Shown here: piece by piece, positions 52,605-61,945 of the stretch
Position numbering within the stretch: position 1 is the stretch's first letter
Layout: every line of letters begins with the position of its first letter
Source of the DNA: Bacteroidota bacterium
GTDB taxonomy: Bacteria; Bacteroidota; Bacteroidia; Chitinophagales; BACL12
Assembly: GCA_016706255.1 (NCBI GenBank)
Contig: JADJJZ010000029.1
Coordinates: forward strand, 62,001-126,000
DNA: 64,000 nt
Reading direction: 5' to 3'
Notes under the pieces: generated by a model
Database searches by the model: none
What the model saw: only the letters and a program-made list of their open reading frames with translations
Told to the model about the DNA's origin: nothing
Made by a program: the position numbers and the translations under genes

Positions 52605-55600
52605 ATAAGGTGCACCGCCAGGAAAGCAATATCATGATGTGATGTAACCCAACCCAGGCCATTACCAACCCAACCGTTTTCGCCATCTAATGCTGCGGCA
52701 TAATTGGTATACCAGTTTTCACCGGTTCCAATATCACCCAAAACATTCCAGGTAACACCATCGGTAGTATATTCTAATTGCATACCATCCCAGGTATCTT
52801 CAGTAACCCACCAAAGGTCAACTTCTACATATGGTAACAATAATGAACTTAAATCAAAACAAGGACTGGCAAGGTAACTCTCTTCATCGTCATTGTAATT
52901 AGCTGTAAGCGAAGTTGCCCATGAATTCTGGCTTTCAGGAGTTGCAACGGGTGGTGTATTAATCACCGGCCCGTCAAGGAATCCTAATTCCCAGGTTGAG
53001 CTTGTTCCACTTGCATACCATCCATTACCATCACCAGTTTCCCAATCTTCAAAATATGGGTAACTGCTAATATATGGCACATTTAAAATTGTGCGCAACG
53101 TTGTGTCATTTTCGTAAATAGTATCTGTAACCAGAGCAGTCCATGCTGTAATATCATGGTCGCCTAATGCTGAAAGGTCAACTGTAGTTGTAAATGTATA
53201 CAATAAATCCTCTCCCGGATTTAATGGACCGGCAATTATTTCTGTGACAATTACACCACCATCAGCCTGATATTTAACAGGGATATTGGTTTGAGACATA
53301 AAACCGAAGTTTTTCACTTTTACCGTAACGGTTTCAGCATCACTCAGTGAACATCCGCTAACAGGTGCAGTGATTGATTGTACACCAACATCATTATCTG
53401 AAATAGTACAAGATGCGAGATAAGAAATTATGTTTTTGCGGAAATTACCGGCTTCAGTAAATGGAGCATGGAAATCGGTAACTGTCATACCACCAAAAAC
53501 TACCATTCCTGCGCCCCATGATTTTTCTGCGGCTATAATTTTATCAGGATTAAATTCATCGTAAATAATTGGGGTCCAATCACTTCCGTTAACTGCTGCA
53601 TGGCCATAATTAAAGCCATTCATCGAGGTTGATGTTGGTGTAAACGGACCATCCCAAATTGGATGTAATGGGTCAAATGCAGTAACATCGCTTGCATACC
53701 AAGGGTAAGACAGGGTAGTTCCTCCAAATCCGAGATTCATACCGTCACCTTCGTTTGGTGCAGCATTAATAAACAAGTGACCACCTGCAGCTACCCAGTT
53801 TTCAACGAGTAGCATATTGGTATTAAGGAATGATTCCAGTTCTTCAGCATGAGCATCGGAACCTTCCATAAATATAAAACAATTATCAACGCTGAAAAGC
53901 GCTACCGGATCAACGGTTTCGTAATAATCTGTAGTCCATTCGCCTGCTCCAAATACATCATCCATGTGCGCATCGTTAGAAACGGTAAACCATGGTTCGC
54001 CACCGGGAACATTACTGTAAATATAGTTTGCGCCGGTGCCACTAATCGGCAACATATGTGTAATTGAAACACTTAGTGTATCATTGCTTTCATCTTCATC
54101 TGTAGCCAGATTTGTCCATGCCACCAGAGCATAGGTATCTAATGCCAGTAAATCTACTGTTGGGCCAAATGTGTAATTGGCAGAAGCACCGGGAGCAAGC
54201 GTTGCAGCAAATGTTTCTGTAACCACCGTTCCACCATCAAATTGATACGATACCGGGAAACCGGATTGCGACAATGTGCCATAATTAGTAACCTCTACAG
54301 TAACATTTTCGCTTGCAGTAAGAAAAGGACCTGATTCAGGGTCTATTACGGCAGAAACCCCAATATCGTTAGGATATGGGTCACCAATCCACATATTATC
54401 GAATGCAAACCCATCATTAAAGTTCCAGTATGAGCTGGAAGCAAACACAAAACGGAATTTGACATCTGTTTCACCGGCTAAAAAGCTCAAATCATGGTAA
54501 GCATGTAGCCAACCGCCTGAGTTACCACTCCATCCGTAATAATTATCAATATAAAACGTCGGATACATGGCATAACAGGCATCATGCTGATACCAGTTTT
54601 CACCTGTTCCGAGGCTTCCTAAATCGCTCCAAGAGTCACCGCCATCAGTTGAATATTGAACTTTAGCGCCATCATCATATAATTGAATATCATAATTTAA
54701 ATCAAATTCCATGAAAGGAAAACTAAGTGAGCTAAAGTCATAACAAGGTGATTCAACCCATGATTTTTCATTTAAATTATAATAGTCATCCAATTCAGTA
54801 GTCCATGATTTTAAACTTCCCGGAGTTGCCGGAGGTGCGCCGATAATAGCAAAACCTGCAGGGTCTCCCAATTCCCATGTACTTAAGGATCCACCTGCCA
54901 TCCAGCCTGCTTCACCTTCTTCAAAATTTTGGTAATAAGGATAAGTAGTTATTGTTGGAATTGACGTAAAATCAATATCAGTTGCATCATTTAAAGGTTC
55001 TGTATCTACACCATATATGGTATAAGCATTTACATTGTAATCACCGATGTTTGTAAAGTTAGCCGGAGCGGAAAAAGTATAACTTACCGTTGTTAAAGAT
55101 GGAATTGCAGGTCCTGGATAAGTTTCTACAACTGCAGGCAATAAACCGGCTGTTGGATCTGTTACCTGATAGGCAATCTGAAACGAACCTGTTGGTTCTG
55201 TTCCAAAATTGGTGATATTAATGGTAACTGGTGTAACACCTAATCCACAACCTGAAGAAATACCGGTAATAGTTGTTGCACCTATATCATAAGGTCCGGC
55301 AGCGGGAATATTTATTGTATAATCTTCGGCTTCTCCGTAATTGTATAATAAATCCGGACATGGAATTATCGCCTCAGTAGGGAAATAAACACACATTACA
55401 CGCATTCTTGTTGAACCCGGAAATGCAGTAAAAGGTACTGTAAATGAAATTGTACCGATTCCGCCTGCAGTCACAACAAGGTCGGTGGCATTTAATCGTT
55501 CATCATCAGAAAATGTTTCATCCTGATTCCAGTCAATCCAAGCTGCGTATGTTTCGTCCCAAAATGGTGTGCTATAAACTACAAGGTCGTAAGAAAGCCC

Positions 55601-55822
55601 TGGAGTAAGCGTTGTAGACAAATCAGTATAATCATTCCAGTCATCTCCGGCACCGGTGAAATTTGAAATATCACCCAATTCTACGCCATCAATGTAATCG
55701 TCATCTCCTGTGCCTGTAATGTAGTCGGGGGTGCAATATTGCGCATTTCCAATACTGCTGATAAGAAGAACAACTCCTAAGAGAGTAATTCCCTTTATCC
55801 GGTTGAATAAAGATTTTAACAT
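52601..55822 (-). CDS. N-terminal piece of giant modular T9SS surface protein B
   Basis: 1073 residues. Signal peptide about 1-27 (ending SIGNAQ). The first domain is GEVED-like (YCTPDYITGTGDDDYIDGVE, DDWNDYTD, WIDWNQDETFSDDERLNATD, NYGEAEDYTINI). Next come CARDB-like, jelly-roll, CARDB-like, one ThuA-like module (LINAAPNEGDGMNLGFG, HPIWDGPFTPTSTSM), CARDB-like and a second jelly-roll, which breaks off after HHDIAFL. Paralogs have a Gly there followed by a VKFRF-like strand; here the reading gives AVHLM and stops. The original reading continues in another frame with GGAPYVKFRF, consistent with one lost base in CTGGCGG. The full protein would be about 1770 residues. Confidence 0.82.
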   Translation of the reverse strand: MLKSLFNRIKGITLLGVVLLISSIGNAQYCTPDYITGTGDDDYIDGVELGDISNFTGAGDDWNDYTDLSTTLTPGLSYDLVVYSTPFWDETYAAWIDWNQDETFSDDERLNATDLVVTAGGIGTISFTVPFTAFPGSTRMRVMCVYFPTEAIIPCPDLLYNYGEAEDYTINIPAAGPYDIGATTITGISSGCGLGVTPVTINITNFGTEPTGSFQIAYQVTDPTAGLLPAVVETYPGPAIPSLTTVSYTFSAPANFTNIGDYNVNAYTIYGVDTEPLNDATDIDFTSIPTITTYPYYQNFEEGEAGWMAGGSLSTWELGDPAGFAIIGAPPATPGSLKSWTTELDDYYNLNEKSWVESPCYDFSSLSFPFMEFDLNYDIQLYDDGAKVQYSTDGGDSWSDLGSLGTGENWYQHDACYAMYPTFYIDNYYGWSGNSGGWLHAYHDLSFLAGETDVKFRFVFASSSYWNFNDGFAFDNMWIGDPYPNDIGVSAVIDPESGPFLTASENVTVEVTNYGTLSQSGFPVSYQFDGGTVVTETFAATLAPGASANYTFGPTVDLLALDTYALVAWTNLATDEDESNDTLSVSITHMLPISGTGANYIYSNVPGGEPWFTVSNDAHMDDVFGAGEWTTDYYETVDPVALFSVDNCFIFMEGSDAHAEELESFLNTNMLLVENWVAAGGHLFINAAPNEGDGMNLGFGGTTLSYPWYASDVTAFDPLHPIWDGPFTPTSTSMNGFNYGHAAVNGSDWTPIIYDEFNPDKIIAAEKSWGAGMVVFGGMTVTDFHAPFTEAGNFRKNIISYLASCTISDNDVGVQSITAPVSGCSLSDAETVTVKVKNFGFMSQTNIPVKYQADGGVIVTEIIAGPLNPGEDLLYTFTTTVDLSALGDHDITAWTALVTDTIYENDTTLRTILNVPYISSYPYFEDWETGDGNGWYASGTSSTWELGFLDGPVINTPPVATPESQNSWATSLTANYNDDEESYLASPCFDLSSLLLPYVEVDLWWVTEDTWDGMQLEYTTDGVTWNVLGDIGTGENWYTNYAAALDGENGWVGNGLGWVTSHHDIAFLAVHLM

Positions 55823-55944
55823 AGTCGCTTTTTAGTATGAAAAGAAAGAGATTGTAAAAGTAGGGAAGTACGCTTAATTATGAAAAAAATATTTATGCAC
55901 CGACAATCTGGAAATTTTGTAATGAGCGTTTGGGCATTCCTGAC

Positions 55945-55952
55945 TATATTTG
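55945..55952 (+). promoter_or_regulatory. Bacteroidetes-type -7 promoter element for the NtrC-type regulator
   Basis: TATATTTG matches TAnnTTTG, 13 bases upstream of the start at 55966, so the leader would be very short. A TTTG lies at 55916-55919 as a possible but distant -33 element. Confidence 0.5.
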
Positions 55953-55965
55953 AGCCGTCCTTTAA

Positions 55966-57435
55966 ATGACAGATACCAAAATGCGCCCGTCAGTACTGAT
56001 AATTGATGATGACCCTACTTTTTGCCTGATGCTGAAAAGCTTTCTGAGCAAAAAAGATTTTACCACCGAAACTGCTTTTTCCGGCACTGAAGCTTTGACT
56101 CAGGTGCGGAATAATAATTTCGATGTGGTATTAAGCGATTTTCGTTTGCCTGACACTGATGGGTTAGAATTACTCGAAAATATTCGTGAAATAAAACCGG
56201 GCACACCGGTAATTATCATGACTTCTTATGCAGATATTCGCATTGCTGTTAAAGCAATGAAAATTGGTGCGTATGAATATGTTACCAAGCCGGTAAATCC
56301 TGATGAAATACTATTAACCATTAAAAATGCACTCAACCGCGATAAAGACAAAATGGTGGTTAGTGCACCGCAACCGGTTTCCCAAAATAATACCAATAAA
56401 AACGAACAACCTTCAGGAAAAAAAAGCACGTTAAAAAACGGATTTGAATATGTTGAAGGCAATAGTGATACTGCAAACCGTATCATGCAATATATTGATG
56501 TTGTAGCACCAACTAATTTATCAGTGATAATAAATGGTGAAAGTGGTACAGGTAAAGAATATGTTGCTAAAATGATTCACCAAAAAAGTAATCGTTCACA
56601 TAAACCGTTTGTTTCAATTGATTGCGGCGCTTTGAGTCGTGAATTAGCTGCGAGCGAATTATTCGGCCATATTAAAGGTTCATTTACAGGTGCTATTGCG
56701 GATAAAACAGGCCAGTTTGTTTATGCTGATGGCGGTACTTTGTTTTTAGATGAAATTGGTAATTTATCCTACGAAATACAAGTGCAATTATTACGCGCAA
56801 TTCAGGAACGCAGAATTCGGAAAATAGGCAGCAATCAAGACGTTGAAGTTGATGTTCGTATTATAGTTGCAACCAACGAAGATTTACAGGAAGCTGTTAA
56901 AAAAGGTAATTTCAGAGAAGATTTATATCATCGTTTAAATGAATTTACGGTAATTGTTCCATCGCTGCGCGATCGTGGTAGTGATATTGATATTTTTGCG
57001 CAACATTTTCTTCAATTGGCTAATACCGAATTAAATAAAGATGTTGAAGATTTTGATGATGAAGTGAAAGCAATTTTCAGGAAATATTCATGGCCGGGCA
57101 ACCTTCGTGAAATGCGCAATGTAGTACGTCGTGCAGTATTACTGGCAAGTGGTGGCCTTGTAAAAAAAGAAACCCTGCCTCATGAAATTATTTTTGAGAA
57201 ACAAGATGACGTTCAATCGAATTACAATAATAACACACAGCAAAAACAATTTACCGAAGCGCCAAGTGATTTAAAATCGTTGGCTGAAAAAACAGAACGT
57301 GAATTAATTTTAAGCACCCTAATAAAAGTAAACTACAATAAAAGTAAGGCAGCAACCTTATTGAAAATTGACCGGAAAACCTTATACAACAAAATGAAGT
57401 TGTATAAAATTTTAACAGGTAACGAAGAGGAATAA
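55966..57435 (+). CDS. Sigma-54-dependent response regulator (NtrC/AtoC type)
   Basis: 489 residues. Receiver domain at about 8-120 (IDDDPTFCLML, phosphoacceptor Asp in VVLSDFRLPDTDG, Lys in YVTKPVNPDE). A linker leads to the AAA+ domain (about 155-395) with Walker A GESGTGKEYVAKMIH, the sigma-54-contacting loop GSFTGA, in which Ser replaces the usual Ala, and Walker B GGTLFLDEIGN. A Fis-type helix-turn-helix closes the protein (NKSKAATLLKIDRKTLYNKM). It activates sigma-54 promoters after phosphorylation. It is convergent with a hybrid histidine kinase, with two bases between stops; that kinase is the nearest candidate partner. Confidence 0.95.
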   Translation: MTDTKMRPSVLIIDDDPTFCLMLKSFLSKKDFTTETAFSGTEALTQVRNNNFDVVLSDFRLPDTDGLELLENIREIKPGTPVIIMTSYADIRIAVKAMKIGAYEYVTKPVNPDEILLTIKNALNRDKDKMVVSAPQPVSQNNTNKNEQPSGKKSTLKNGFEYVEGNSDTANRIMQYIDVVAPTNLSVIINGESGTGKEYVAKMIHQKSNRSHKPFVSIDCGALSRELAASELFGHIKGSFTGAIADKTGQFVYADGGTLFLDEIGNLSYEIQVQLLRAIQERRIRKIGSNQDVEVDVRIIVATNEDLQEAVKKGNFREDLYHRLNEFTVIVPSLRDRGSDIDIFAQHFLQLANTELNKDVEDFDDEVKAIFRKYSWPGNLREMRNVVRRAVLLASGGLVKKETLPHEIIFEKQDDVQSNYNNNTQQKQFTEAPSDLKSLAEKTERELILSTLIKVNYNKSKAATLLKIDRKTLYNKMKLYKILTGNEEE

Positions 57436-57437
57436 AT

Positions 57438-60059
57438 TTAATTTAGCGCGAGTGTTCTTGATTCAGCTTCCAAGGCTGCAAATACATCTTTACTAACCTC
57501 TTCTATTTTATAGTAATGTTGCAATAAAACATTGTTTTGCGCTTCTTGCACAATTTCCATTTCCTTTAATTCAGGTATTATTGACATTACATGAAAGTGA
57601 TTATAAGATGGCAGCATTTTATGCGCGGTATTTCGAATAACATGCAAATCGTGTTTTTCAACCGCATCCTTTAGTGTAAATAAATTTAGTGAATTATTTT
57701 GAATAAACGAGTCAATGATGGCAACCAGTATAGCATTATCATTGTCTGCAAATTTTCTAATTTCATTTAAATTATACGATGACGATTCCATTTGCGTGTT
57801 ATTTATATTTTCTGTTACCGTAACGGCATCGGTTTTGTTGTTTTTATCACCAATTACAACCGGTGAATGCTTTGAAATCATCTCTAATAATGATTTCTCT
57901 TTATATGGTTTTAACAGGATATCGTTAAATCCGCTTTGTTTAATTTTAATTACATCATTTTGCATCACGTTTGCAGTCAGCGCAATAAGTGGCACCTGCA
58001 AATAACGCTCGCGTATTTTATTGGCCAGCATATAACCATCAACCTCCGGCATGTGCAAATCGGCAAGCACCAGATCGAAATTTTGTAAATCGATTTTTTC
58101 CAAGGCAACTCTTCCGTTTTCAGCAACAGTAATAACTGCACCATATTTCTTCAAAATCACTTCTGCAAGCATCAGGTTGAATGGTTCGTCATCAACTACA
58201 AGTATTTCCAAACCGTGCAAATTGACATTGAGTTGGCTATCCTGAATAATGCTTTTAATTGATTTTTCATCTGCAATTGGCAACGGCAGGTGAATGGTAA
58301 AAATACTACCTTTATTCACTTCACTTTTAACTGCAATATCTCCGCCAAGTAATTGCGCTAACTTTTTAGAAATACTTAAACCCAATCCGGTGCCACCATA
58401 TTTTTTTGTAATGGTATTTTCACCCTGTTCAAAACTTTCAAATATTTTATCCAGTTTATCCTGCGCAATACCAATTCCTGTGTCAGCAACGGCGAGATAG
58501 TAGTGAATAATATTTTTTTGCTTTTTACCGATGCATGTAATTTCAATTTTACCCGATTCGGTAAATTTTATAGCATTACCGGCAATATTGTATAAAATCT
58601 GTTTTATCCGAAACGGATCGCCAATTATGTATTCATCTGTAAAATCACCGCATTTGATACTAAATTCCAGACTTTTTTCTTTTGCTTTTATTTCTAATAT
58701 CGACGATACTTCATCAATTGCCTCTTTAATTTTAAAAGGTTGTTCATCCACTGCCAATTTCCCTGCTTCTATTTTTGACAAATCCAAAATATCATTTACT
58801 GTATTTAATAAATGTGCCCCGGCGTTACTAACTGCTTTGATATATTTTTTTTGAGAAGGCTGAAGGGGAGTGCTTTCCATTTGTTCGGAAAATCCAATAA
58901 TGGCATTTAATGGCGTTCTTATTTCGTGGCTCATATTTGCCAGAAATTCTTCTTTGGCTTTTGCCAGATATTCTGCTCTGTTGCGAGCTACAATTAATGC
59001 TTGTTTGTATCGGTTACTTCTGTTTATATCTACTAAAATCACCCCCATAAAAATTAAACCGGTAAGGAGGGCAACTGAGGCAATTCCCAACATCGTTTGA
59101 GATGACTTTTTTGCATTATTATTTGCAGCAATTAATTGGGCTTGATTTTTTGTAACCTGTTCCTGTTTGATACGGTCAATTAATTCGTTAATTTTTTTAA
59201 TAATGATTTTATCACTGGCTAAAATTTCAAGTTCTTTAATCGTTAATGTTGTGTTGTATTGTTTTTGTTCGCGTTCAATCTCTTTTAAAGCCTCACGAAC
59301 ATCTTCAACATTTACTGAAGGATTATTTGCAATTTCAAACTGCAACGAAGAGGTAGAGCCTTTTTGTTGCGTAGTGTCCGACAATTCTACAATAGTAGCA
59401 GATGTTGTTGTGGTTTGCTGATTTTTATTTTTCCCAGAAAACAAATTTTTTAAAAAACCTTCATCTTTAGCCTTGGTTTTATCTTTATCTTTTTTTGAAG
59501 ATTCTGTTGTAACAGATTGCTGTTTAAGTGCGGGTTGTTTTAAATCGTCCGGTTTCGTTTCTATTTTATTTGAAATCGTAATTTGACCTGTTTCGTTTGA
59601 GATATTGGATGATATTTTTTTTAAAGCTTTGCTGTTTAATCGTTCATACTCACTGGACTGTTTAAAAATGACCAGTGAATACATAAGATCAGCCTTGTCC
59701 TGAAAATAATCGCCAAGTGTGTCCAAAGCCTCCTCGCTGGATACAAAATTGCCATCCTGTTTAAGGTCTTCCAGTTCCACACTAATGTTTTCCATCATTT
59801 CAAGGTAACTCTGCAGCGATCCATTATCATTTGTCATGATGAAGTTCCGCATATTGCCATCGGCCTCATGCATGCTGTTTATCAAATCTTGTAACTCTTC
59901 CGTGGAATTATTTGGTGAGGATAATGTTTCAACCGAGCCTAGTAGTTTATTGAAATTTTGATAAGCAAACCAGGCCGCAAACCCAATAAGTGCGCTGGAT
60001 AGGATAAACCCTACAATCAATTTCCACGCTAAACCTGTAGATGGCGCCTTTTCACTCAT
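57438..60059 (-). CDS. Hybrid sensor histidine kinase with receiver and Hpt domains
   Basis: 873 residues. Membrane helix about 12-30, a long extracytoplasmic region to about 325, with a helical, CHASE3-like part at its start and a low-complexity Lys/Ser/Thr segment in the middle, then a second helix (about 325-345). HisKA follows with the phosphoacceptor in MSHEIRTPLNAIIGFSEQM, the HATPase with NAIKFTESGKIEI and GTGLGLSISKKLAQLLGG, then a receiver (ILVVDDEPFNLMLAE, DLVLADLHMPEVDGY) and a C-terminal Hpt (RNTAHKMLPSYNHFH). The phosphorelay can thus run inside one protein and exit through Hpt to a response regulator. No response regulator gene overlaps it. Convergent with the NtrC-type gene. 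Confidence 0.9.
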   Translation of the reverse strand: MSEKAPSTGLAWKLIVGFILSSALIGFAAWFAYQNFNKLLGSVETLSSPNNSTEELQDLINSMHEADGNMRNFIMTNDNGSLQSYLEMMENISVELEDLKQDGNFVSSEEALDTLGDYFQDKADLMYSLVIFKQSSEYERLNSKALKKISSNISNETGQITISNKIETKPDDLKQPALKQQSVTTESSKKDKDKTKAKDEGFLKNLFSGKNKNQQTTTTSATIVELSDTTQQKGSTSSLQFEIANNPSVNVEDVREALKEIEREQKQYNTTLTIKELEILASDKIIIKKINELIDRIKQEQVTKNQAQLIAANNNAKKSSQTMLGIASVALLTGLIFMGVILVDINRSNRYKQALIVARNRAEYLAKAKEEFLANMSHEIRTPLNAIIGFSEQMESTPLQPSQKKYIKAVSNAGAHLLNTVNDILDLSKIEAGKLAVDEQPFKIKEAIDEVSSILEIKAKEKSLEFSIKCGDFTDEYIIGDPFRIKQILYNIAGNAIKFTESGKIEITCIGKKQKNIIHYYLAVADTGIGIAQDKLDKIFESFEQGENTITKKYGGTGLGLSISKKLAQLLGGDIAVKSEVNKGSIFTIHLPLPIADEKSIKSIIQDSQLNVNLHGLEILVVDDEPFNLMLAEVILKKYGAVITVAENGRVALEKIDLQNFDLVLADLHMPEVDGYMLANKIRERYLQVPLIALTANVMQNDVIKIKQSGFNDILLKPYKEKSLLEMISKHSPVVIGDKNNKTDAVTVTENINNTQMESSSYNLNEIRKFADNDNAILVAIIDSFIQNNSLNLFTLKDAVEKHDLHVIRNTAHKMLPSYNHFHVMSIIPELKEMEIVQEAQNNVLLQHYYKIEEVSKDVFAALEAESRTLALN

Positions 60060-60203
60060 ATTCTTGCGTTTAAAGTTACGTTTTTTTAGTAAAAACAGTA
60101 GTTTTGGAACTTATAGGTAAATAAAATGTTTCTATAACATTAAATTAACATTGACTTACTATTCAATTAATACCCTGTATTTAGCTTTACATCAAAATTG
60201 AGT

Positions 60204-60887
60204 ATGAACAACGATAAAATTAAGATATTGATTGTGGATGACGAGCCGGATATCCTTGAGGTGATAGAATACAACCTTTTAAAAGAAGATTATCAGGTGG
60301 TGCGGGCTGCTAATGGTAAAATTGCCATTGAAAAAGCAATTGCTGAAAAACCGAACCTCGTGTTGCTGGACATCATGATGCCCGAACTGGATGGCATTGA
60401 AGTTTGCCGGGAATTGCGCAGTATGCGGGAGTTTGACAACACGCTGATAGCATTTTTAACCGCCAGAAACGAAGATTTTACTCAAGTGCAGGGTTTTGAT
60501 GTTGGGGCAGATGATTATATCACTAAACCTATTAAACCACGTATCTTATTATCAAGAATAAAAGCTTTATTACGTCGCACTGCTGTTTCTGAACCACAAA
60601 GTGAAGCAGTTACCTATGGCGATTTAAGTATTGATGAAGAAAAATTCCTGGTTTATGTTAAGGGAGAACCTATTTCATTAGCCAAAAAAGAATTTGAATT
60701 AATTCAACTACTGGCATCTAAACCCGGTAAGGTGTTTACCCGTCAGGAAATTTTTAATAAAATTTGGGGTATGGATGTAATTGTCGGAGATAGAACCATT
60801 GACGTACATATTCGCAAAATAAGAGAAAAAATTGGTGAAGATTTTATTAAAACAATAAAAGGAATTGGTTATAAATTTGACCATTAA
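60204..60887 (+). CDS. OmpR/PhoB-type response regulator
   Basis: 227 residues from the ATG at 60204; a TTG two codons upstream is less likely. Receiver domain (about 1-120): ILIVDDEPDILEVIEYNLL, Asp in NLVLLDIMMPELDGIEVCR, Lys in DDYITKPIKPRILLSRIKAL. The C-terminal winged-helix DNA-binding domain (about 130-225) shows LSIDEEKFLVYVKGEPISL, FELIQLLASKPGKVFTRQEI and VGDRTIDVHIRKIREKIG. It is followed after 3 bases by the gene for the sensor kinase, here split in two frames. The pair is the PhoB/PhoR-like type by motif order; phosphate control is not proven. Confidence 0.93.
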   Translation: MNNDKIKILIVDDEPDILEVIEYNLLKEDYQVVRAANGKIAIEKAIAEKPNLVLLDIMMPELDGIEVCRELRSMREFDNTLIAFLTARNEDFTQVQGFDVGADDYITKPIKPRILLSRIKALLRRTAVSEPQSEAVTYGDLSIDEEKFLVYVKGEPISLAKKEFELIQLLASKPGKVFTRQEIFNKIWGMDVIVGDRTIDVHIRKIREKIGEDFIKTIKGIGYKFDH

Positions 60888-60890
60888 TTA

Positions 60891-61157
60891 ATGAAGAATG
60901 CTTCACCAAGCAGAATTGTTTTAGCCGCCTCCGGAATTATTTTATGTATTCTGCTGGTGCTGGAACTGGCATGGTATGTTTTCCCTGCTTTACAGTTCAA
61001 AGCATATCAATTGGTAATTATACCACTTATTGCCTTTCTCGCCATATTTATTACATTTTATTTAGCGGTAGAAAAATTTATTTACCGCAAAATAAAACTC
61101 ATCTACAAAACAATTCACGCTTTAAAATCTACCAAAGAAATTGCCGACGAAAAATGA
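60891..61157 (+). pseudogene. N-terminal membrane part of the PhoR-like kinase (frame broken at an A tract)
   Basis: 88 residues: two membrane helices (about 8-28 and 38-60) with a very short loop between, then a basic stretch (EKFIYRKIKLIYKTIHALKS) that in relatives continues straight into the kinase. The frame stops at TGA (61155-61157) inside GAAAAATGAAAATG. Adding one A to the five-A run would give GAA AAA ATG AAA ATG and join it to the kinase frame, as seen in intact Bacteroidota homologues that I recall. It is separated from the kinase only by the frame. Confidence 0.7.
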
Positions 61158-61939
61158 AAATGTCTTCAGATGTAATTTCTGAAGTAAACAAAGAAGTTAT
61201 CGAATGGGCAAAGGAAAGAAGCAGTGAAATTGATTTACTCATAAAACAGGCTGATTATCGTAAAGAATTTTTAGGCAATGTAAGTCATGAACTCAAAACA
61301 CCCATCATGAGCATACAGGGATATCTTGAAACTCTTTCTGATGGCGGAATTGAGGACCCGACAATTAATAGCATCTACATTGAAAAAGCATTAAAAAATG
61401 TAGAACGAATGACCATGATTATTGATGATCTGGTAAATATTTCTATGTTGGAAAGTGGCGAGCTGGAATTAAATTACAAACGTTTTGATATAAATGAACT
61501 TGTTCAGGAAGTGTATGAATCGCTCGAAATGCAAGCAGCACAATCCAATACAACTTTATCGATAAAAGAAGGATGTGATCATGCTTTTTATGTGTATGCA
61601 GATGAAAAATTAATCAGGGAAGTATTAGTAAATCTTATCACCAATGCCATTAAATATGGCAGAGCAAATGGCTTTGTGCACACCGGCTATTACAACATGG
61701 GTGATAATATATTAATTGAGGTAGCAGACAATGGATTGGGTATTGGTAAAGAACATCTCAACCGTGTTTTCGAACGTTTTTTCCGCATTGAAAAAAGCCG
61801 TTCTCGCGACATGGGTGGCACAGGGTTAGGTCTTGCCATCGTAAAACATATCGTTGAAGCACACCATCAGAATGTAAACGTACGCAGTACAGCAGGTGAG
61901 GGTTCTACATTTGGATTTACCTTAAAAAGGGCTAAATAA
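61154..61939 (+). CDS. Histidine kinase catalytic part, PhoR-like (frame-separated from its membrane part)
   Basis: 261 residues from the ATG at 61154, which overlaps the preceding stop (ATGA). A coiled region (SSDVISEVNKEVIEWAKERS) leads to HisKA with the phosphoacceptor in FLGNVSHELKTPIMSIQGYL, and to the HATPase: NLITNAIKYGRANGFV, IEVADNGLGIGKEHLNRVFE and GTGLGLAIVKHIVEAHHQN. Without the 88-residue membrane part it would be soluble. Two readings are possible: a one-base error in an A tract, so the gene is intact as one membrane kinase, or a real split with coupled translation. The first is more likely. Partner of the upstream response regulator. Confidence 0.85.
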   Translation: MKMSSDVISEVNKEVIEWAKERSSEIDLLIKQADYRKEFLGNVSHELKTPIMSIQGYLETLSDGGIEDPTINSIYIEKALKNVERMTMIIDDLVNISMLESGELELNYKRFDINELVQEVYESLEMQAAQSNTTLSIKEGCDHAFYVYADEKLIREVLVNLITNAIKYGRANGFVHTGYYNMGDNILIEVADNGLGIGKEHLNRVFERFFRIEKSRSRDMGGTGLGLAIVKHIVEAHHQNVNVRSTAGEGSTFGFTLKRAK

Positions 61940-61945
61940 ACTTAA

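Noticed and set aside
61148..61160. Programmed -1 frameshift in the sensor kinase
   Set aside because: No X XXY YYZ heptamer and no downstream structure noted; a base loss in the A run or coupled re-initiation is simpler.
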